Shown: positions 13,292-16,740 of the stretch, in pieces
Position numbering within the stretch: the stretch's first letter is position 1
How the letters are laid out: every line of letters starts with the position of its first letter
DNA from: Ruminococcus sp. UBA3665
Lineage (GTDB): Bacteria; Bacillota; Clostridia; Oscillospirales; Ruminococcaceae
NCBI GenBank assembly: GCA_002373165.1
Contig: DFJS01000074.1
Coordinates: 413-17,152 of the forward strand
DNA: 16,740 nucleotides
Reading direction: 5' to 3'
The notes under the pieces: generated by a model
Told to the model about the DNA's origin: nothing
Database searches by the model: none
Seen by the model: only the letters and a program-made list of their open reading frames with translations
Made by a program: the position numbers and the translations under genes

Positions 13292-14434
13292 ATGGCTGGT
13301 TTATCACTTAGAGGTATCTACAAAAAGTATCCCGGCGGATTTGTTGCCGTAACTGACGTAAACCTCGAAATCAGAGACAAAGAATTTATTATCCTGGTAG
13401 GCCCTTCCGGCTGCGGAAAATCTACCACACTGCGCATGATTGCAGGTCTGGAGGAAATCTCCGAAGGCGAACTGTATATCGGCGACAGACTTGTAAACGA
13501 TATTGCACCGAAAGACAGAGATATTGCGATGGTGTTCCAGAACTATGCGCTGTATCCTCATATGACTGTATTTGATAATATGGCATTTGGTCTGAAACTG
13601 CGTAAAGTTCCTAAGGACGAAATTGCCAGAAAAGTAGAAGAAGCTGCAAAAATCCTCGACCTGTCCCACCTGCTTGACAGAAAGCCGAAGGCTATGTCCG
13701 GCGGTCAGCGTCAGCGTGTTGCGCTCGGCCGTGCAATTGTACGTTCCCCGAAAGTGTTCCTGCTTGACGAGCCGCTGTCCAACCTGGATGCAAAGCTCCG
13801 TGCACAGATGAGAACTGAAATCTCTAAACTGCATAAAAAACTGGGTACTACTTTTATCTATGTAACACATGACCAGACAGAGGCTATGACCATGGGTGAC
13901 CGTATTGTGGTTATGAAAGACGGCTTTATCCAGCAGGTAGATACGCCTCAGGTTCTGTACGAGGCACCCGTTAACAAGTTTGTTGCCGGATTCCTGGGTT
14001 CTCCGCAGATGAACTTTATCGATGCTTATCTCAGAAAAGACGAATATAACAGATATTATGTAGAATTCGGTTCTGAAGACAGCAAGTCTTCCAGAGGCAC
14101 TAAATTCAGCATTCTGGTTCCGGAATCCAAAGTAATTCCTGACCTGGCAAAATATGTTGACCGTGAAGTAACACTGGGCATCCGTCCGGAAAGCGTACAT
14201 GATGAACCTGTCTTCACACAGAATGCAACAACAGGCCTGGTAGACTGCGATGTAGAAATTACAGAAATGATGGGTGCAGAAACTTATCTGTATCTCAAGT
14301 GCGCAGGCAATTCTATCACAGCAAGAGTTTCCCCGAACTCTACTGCACGCCCCGGCGATACGATTAAAGTAGCTCTTGACCCGAACAGAATTCATTTGTT
14401 TGATAAAGAAACAGAAAAGACAATTGTCAACTGA
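13292..14434 (+). CDS. stand-alone carbohydrate ABC transporter ATPase (MsmK/UgpC/MalK type)
   Basis: 380 residues, usual length. It supplies ATP hydrolysis for sugar import at the cytoplasmic face of the membrane. All ABC motifs are intact: Walker A GPSGCGKST (37-45), Q-loop Gln83 in VFQNYALYPHMTV, signature MSGGQRQR (135-142), Walker B VFLLDE (155-160), D-loop SNLD (163-166) and switch His193 in YVTHDQTEAM. The C-terminal TOBE/MOP-like regulatory region spans about 235-380 (FVAGFLGSPQMNFIDA, LGIRPES, MGAETYLYLK). No permease or binding-protein gene is nearby and it has its own promoter and terminator. Such orphan ATPases (MsmK in streptococci, MsmX in Bacillus) serve several sugar importers; the same role is inferred here. 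GGAGG at 13277-13281 sets the start. Confidence 0.93.
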   Translation: MAGLSLRGIYKKYPGGFVAVTDVNLEIRDKEFIILVGPSGCGKSTTLRMIAGLEEISEGELYIGDRLVNDIAPKDRDIAMVFQNYALYPHMTVFDNMAFGLKLRKVPKDEIARKVEEAAKILDLSHLLDRKPKAMSGGQRQRVALGRAIVRSPKVFLLDEPLSNLDAKLRAQMRTEISKLHKKLGTTFIYVTHDQTEAMTMGDRIVVMKDGFIQQVDTPQVLYEAPVNKFVAGFLGSPQMNFIDAYLRKDEYNRYYVEFGSEDSKSSRGTKFSILVPESKVIPDLAKYVDREVTLGIRPESVHDEPVFTQNATTGLVDCDVEITEMMGAETYLYLKCAGNSITARVSPNSTARPGDTIKVALDPNRIHLFDKETEKTIVN

Positions 14435-14453
14435 TTTTGAATATCTCATGATA

Positions 14454-14489
14454 TGCGCCCTGTTCGTCCGGAACAGGGTGCGTTTTTTT
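14454..14489 (+). terminator. Rho-independent terminator of the ABC ATPase gene
   Basis: CCCTGTTC (14458-14465) pairs with GAACAGGG (14471-14478), extended outwards by four further pairs including G-T wobbles, around a 5-nt loop, and is followed by seven T (14483-14489). It isolates the gene from the heat-shock operon. Confidence 0.92.
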
Positions 14490-14551
14490 GTATAAAATAT
14501 AAAAATTAAGATTATTAAATTTATAAAAAATGCTGAAAATCTGAAAGATGC

Positions 14552-14580
14552 TTGACATTTTAGTGAAATCGTGGTACACT
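14552..14580 (+). promoter_or_regulatory. sigma-A promoter of the hrcA-grpE-dnaK operon
   Basis: TTGACA (14552-14557), a 17-nt spacer and TACACT (14575-14580). The CIRCE element begins 4 bp after the -10, covering the expected transcription start near 14587, so HrcA bound there would block initiation. Confidence 0.87.
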
Positions 14581-14584
14581 AAAC

Positions 14585-14611
14585 TTAGCACTCGAAGAGT
14601 GAGAGTGCTAA
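14585..14611 (+). promoter_or_regulatory. CIRCE operator (HrcA binding site)
   Basis: TTAGCACTC (14585-14593), nine bases, GAGTGCTAA (14603-14611): both arms match the CIRCE consensus perfectly and the spacing is canonical. HrcA binds it under normal conditions and is released on heat shock when GroEL is occupied by unfolded protein. Confidence 0.98.
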
Positions 14612-14651
14612 GTTTCAGAATATGGTAATTCTGATGTAAGGTGTGTGAATC

Positions 14652-15701
14652 ATGAACGAACGGAAGCTGAAAATACTGGCTGCCGTGGTGGAGGAATATG
14701 TCAGAACCGGCGAGCCGGTCGGATCCAAGATACTTGCTGCTCTGCCGGGAATCAATGTTTCTGCTGCAACTGTCCGGAACGATATGGCAGCTCTGGAACA
14801 GCTGGGCTATCTGGAACAGCCCCACACTTCCGCAGGCAGAATACCTACCATCAGCGGCTACAGGCTGTATATTGAACAACTGATGAAGCCGCCGGGCATG
14901 TCCCCGGAAGAAAAACAAAGACTGGACAGTATGCTTGCCATTCACGGTTCTGTGACGGAAGAGCTGGTTATCCAGAATGCTACAGCTGCACTGGCAGAAC
15001 TGACACAGTGCGCCGCTGTGGTTTCGGATTTTTCTCCGCAGTTTTCTGTCATTTCCAAAGTAGAAGTAATCCCTACAGGCAGAAAAATTTATATGATTCT
15101 GCTGATTACCTCTGCCGGAAGCATTAAAAACAAGGCCTGCCGCCTGGAATTTGATCTGACAAACGAACAGCTGAACTGGTTTTCCGGCTATTTGTCCGAA
15201 AATCTGGAAGGAATTTCGGTTGCCGATCTTTCTGACGAACTGATGGCCGATCTTATCGCGGCATTAAGTGCCTATATGATGGCTATTTCGCCGCTGGTGC
15301 AGGGCATTTGCGAACTTTCCAGAGATCTGAGACAACATGCGCTGACTTTTAAGGGCGAAAAAAATCTGTTCTCTTATCAGGATCTGGACAGAATGGAAAT
15401 TATCCGCTTTATTGAACACAAGGACGAACTTTCCAGACTGCTGGACGATTCGTTCAGCGGAATCCGGGTTCTGTTTCAGGAAGACAAGAACAGTTTTGTC
15501 ATTGGCAATTCCAGCATGATTGTCTCGAAATACCGCAAAAGCGGAAAAAATGTCGGTTCTCTTGGCGTGATTGGCCCTATGCGGCTGGATTACGCTAAAG
15601 TGATTCCCTATATTGAGTATTTCTCACAAAAAATTACTGACCTGATTTCGGAAAACCCGGAAGAAGGACACATAAAGAAAGAGGGTGACTCCCATGACTG
15701 A
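14652..15701 (+). CDS. hrcA: heat-inducible transcription repressor HrcA
   Basis: Repressor of class I heat-shock genes through the CIRCE site upstream of its own gene, so it is autoregulated. 349 residues, usual length. The N-terminal winged-helix domain (about 1-75) contains EEYVRTGEPVGSK (14-26) and the recognition region VSAATVRNDMAALEQLGYLE followed by HTSAGRIPT, a hallmark of the family. The middle and C-terminal GAF-like and dimerisation regions follow (KVEVIPTGRKIYMILLI, then NSFVIGNSSMIVSKY and GSLGVIGPMRLDYAKVIPYIEY). AAGGTG at 14639-14644 sets the start. Its last 8 bp overlap the start of grpE, consistent with translational coupling. Confidence 0.97.
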   Translation: MNERKLKILAAVVEEYVRTGEPVGSKILAALPGINVSAATVRNDMAALEQLGYLEQPHTSAGRIPTISGYRLYIEQLMKPPGMSPEEKQRLDSMLAIHGSVTEELVIQNATAALAELTQCAAVVSDFSPQFSVISKVEVIPTGRKIYMILLITSAGSIKNKACRLEFDLTNEQLNWFSGYLSENLEGISVADLSDELMADLIAALSAYMMAISPLVQGICELSRDLRQHALTFKGEKNLFSYQDLDRMEIIRFIEHKDELSRLLDDSFSGIRVLFQEDKNSFVIGNSSMIVSKYRKSGKNVGSLGVIGPMRLDYAKVIPYIEYFSQKITDLISENPEEGHIKKEGDSHD

Positions 15702-16236
15702 TATGGAAAATCAGGAAAAAGATGAAATTCTTGACGAAACAGCAGAAGAAACGGAGCCGGAACATCAGGAAGAACTGGAGAACGCCGCAAGCGAACTCGA
15801 CGAAATTGAAGGTTCTGATGAACTGGAGGCAGAAAAAGACAGATATCTGAGACTGCTTGCCGATTATGAAAACTTCCGCCGCAGAACCGAAAAAGAAAAA
15901 CTGACTCTGTTCGGGGATGCTACTGCCAAATGTATCGAACAGCTGCTTCCGATTATTGATAATTTTGAAAGAGCCATTGATGCACCGTGCAGTGATGAAG
16001 AATATCATAAAGGCATGAACATGATTCTGGAACAGCTGCGGGCATTTCTGGAAAAGCAGGGCGTAACAGCTGTTGTTCCGCTTGGCGAGGCGTTTGACCC
16101 GAATATCCATCAGGCAATCAAACGGGAAGAAGCAACAGAGGAATTTCCGGAAAATACAGTCTGCGAAGTATTCCAGAAAGGTTATATGCTCAAAGAGCGT
16201 TTAATCCGTCCGGCTATGGTTGCAGTAGCCAACTGA
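15694..16236 (+). CDS. grpE: nucleotide exchange factor GrpE
   Basis: Releases ADP from DnaK in the chaperone cycle, in the cytoplasm. About 180 residues from the ATG at 15694. The N-terminus (1-45) is a disordered, very acidic tail. A long coiled coil follows, with DRYLRLLADYENFRRRTEKEK as the signature stretch, then the four-helix and beta-wing region ending in GEAFDPNIHQAI, TVCEVFQKGYMLKERLIRPAMVAVAN, the classic GrpE C-terminus. GAGGGTGA at 15681-15688 is the ribosome binding site; an in-frame GTG at 15685 lies inside it and is not a likely start. It overlaps hrcA by 8 bp and precedes dnaK by 49 bp. Confidence 0.97.
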   Translation: MTDMENQEKDEILDETAEETEPEHQEELENAASELDEIEGSDELEAEKDRYLRLLADYENFRRRTEKEKLTLFGDATAKCIEQLLPIIDNFERAIDAPCSDEEYHKGMNMILEQLRAFLEKQGVTAVVPLGEAFDPNIHQAIKREEATEEFPENTVCEVFQKGYMLKERLIRPAMVAVAN

Positions 16237-16285
16237 AATTTTGCATTTTTACAAAACTAGTAAGCATTGAAGGGAAGCGTTTATT

Positions 16286-16740
16286 ATGGGAAAAATTATC
16301 GGTATCGACTTAGGTACAACAAACTCTTGCGTTGCAGTGGTAGAAGGCGGTAACGCTGTTGTCATTGCCAATGCAGAAGGTGCAAGAACAACACCTTCTG
16401 TTGTTGCATTCTCCAAAACAGGCGAACGTCTGGTCGGAAAAGTTGCCAAAAACCAGGCTATTACTAACCCGGATAAGACAATTTCTTCTATCAAGCGTCA
16501 TATGGGCTCTAATTACAAAGTAGATATTGACGGCAAAAAATATACACCGCAGGAAATTTCTGCTATGATTCTCCAGAAGCTGAAAGCTGATGCAGAAGCT
16601 TATCTTGGCGAAACTGTCAACGAAGCTGTCATCACAGTTCCGGCTTATTTTACAGATGCCCAGCGTCAGGCTACGAAAGATGCCGGTCAGATTGCCGGCC
16701 TGGTAGTCAAGAGAATCATCAACGAACCGACAGCTGCTGC
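16286..16740 (+). CDS. dnaK: chaperone DnaK (Hsp70), 3' end outside the window
   Basis: ATP-driven folding chaperone. About 151 codons of the usual ~610 are present, all from the N-terminal ATPase domain: GKIIGIDLGTTNSCVAV (phosphate-1 loop), TTPSVVAF, VGKVAKNQAITNP, the VNEAVITVPAYFTDAQRQATKDA block and IINEPTAAA at the window edge. The start ATG is preceded by AAGGGAAG at 16270-16277. The frame stays open to the last base. No promoter is visible in the 49 bp after grpE, so it relies on the CIRCE-controlled promoter; dnaJ would be expected next, beyond the window. Confidence 0.97.
   Translation, partial: MGKIIGIDLGTTNSCVAVVEGGNAVVIANAEGARTTPSVVAFSKTGERLVGKVAKNQAITNPDKTISSIKRHMGSNYKVDIDGKKYTPQEISAMILQKLKADAEAYLGETVNEAVITVPAYFTDAQRQATKDAGQIAGLVVKRIINEPTAA

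Noticed and set aside
13161..13352. A 63-codon open frame ahead of the ABC ATPase gene
   Set aside because: Its start codon is not preceded by a ribosome binding site, it covers the promoter, and it overlaps the ATPase start in another frame.
13304..14449. A 381-codon open frame on the minus strand opposite the ABC ATPase gene
   Set aside because: Mirror frame of a fully conserved ATPase gene with the same codon-bias cause; no family likeness and no initiation signals.

Overview
The window looks like chromosomal DNA of a Gram-positive anaerobe of the Ruminococcus / Oscillospiraceae type. This rests on a cellobiose phosphorylase, clostridial-type SerC and SerA, an HrcA-controlled hrcA-grpE-dnaK operon with a textbook CIRCE element, Gram-positive ribosome binding sites, sigma-A promoters close to consensus, and a spore-cortex-lytic (SleC-type) locus. 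It reads as ordinary chromosome: I see no insertion sequence, phage, integrase, CRISPR array, tRNA or rRNA gene. The genus is an inference from protein families, not a database match.

Layout. 1-1389: 3' part of a GH94 cellobiose phosphorylase, then a terminator. 1505-4289: a tight three-gene operon that together encodes the parts of a SleC-like cortex-lytic enzyme on separate polypeptides: a Pro-rich/acidic-repeat protein with a SleC-type N-terminal domain, a SpoIID-like lytic transglycosylase domain with three peptidoglycan-binding (PGB) repeats, and a protein made of two more PGB repeats. A sporulation sigma-E-like promoter candidate lies upstream. 4333-5061 (minus): a lone type IV pilin-like protein, convergent with that operon and sharing a hairpin with it. 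5062-5499: AT-rich spacer with divergent, well-formed promoters for the pilin gene and for serC. 5500-7773: serC-serA (serine synthesis); SerA has a visibly shortened C-terminal ACT domain. 7850-9586: three poorly characterised genes, the last a TIM-barrel sugar isomerase/epimerase-like protein. 9632-10533: nrdR, with a perfect consensus promoter overlapping the previous stop codon, and a small membrane protein. 10526-10945 (minus): a membrane-anchored DUF4830-like protein overlapping its convergent neighbour by 8 bp. 11039-13142: a seven-TM HD-GYP c-di-GMP phosphodiesterase and an RsuA-family pseudouridine synthase. 13292-14434: a stand-alone MsmK/UgpC-type sugar ABC ATPase with its own promoter and terminator. 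14552-16740: promoter + CIRCE + hrcA-grpE-dnaK (dnaK cut by the window end).

How the genes fit together. Cellobiose phosphorolysis, the shared sugar-import ATPase and possibly the pilin (Pil proteins are cellulose adhesins in Ruminococcus albus) suit a plant-fibre fermenter. SerC-SerA drain 3-phosphoglycerate to serine. NrdR controls ribonucleotide reductases, and HrcA/GrpE/DnaK form the heat-shock module. The most unusual part is the fragmented cortex-lytic operon: domains that in clostridial SleC form one pro-enzyme are three separately translated proteins, each with its own good ribosome binding site.
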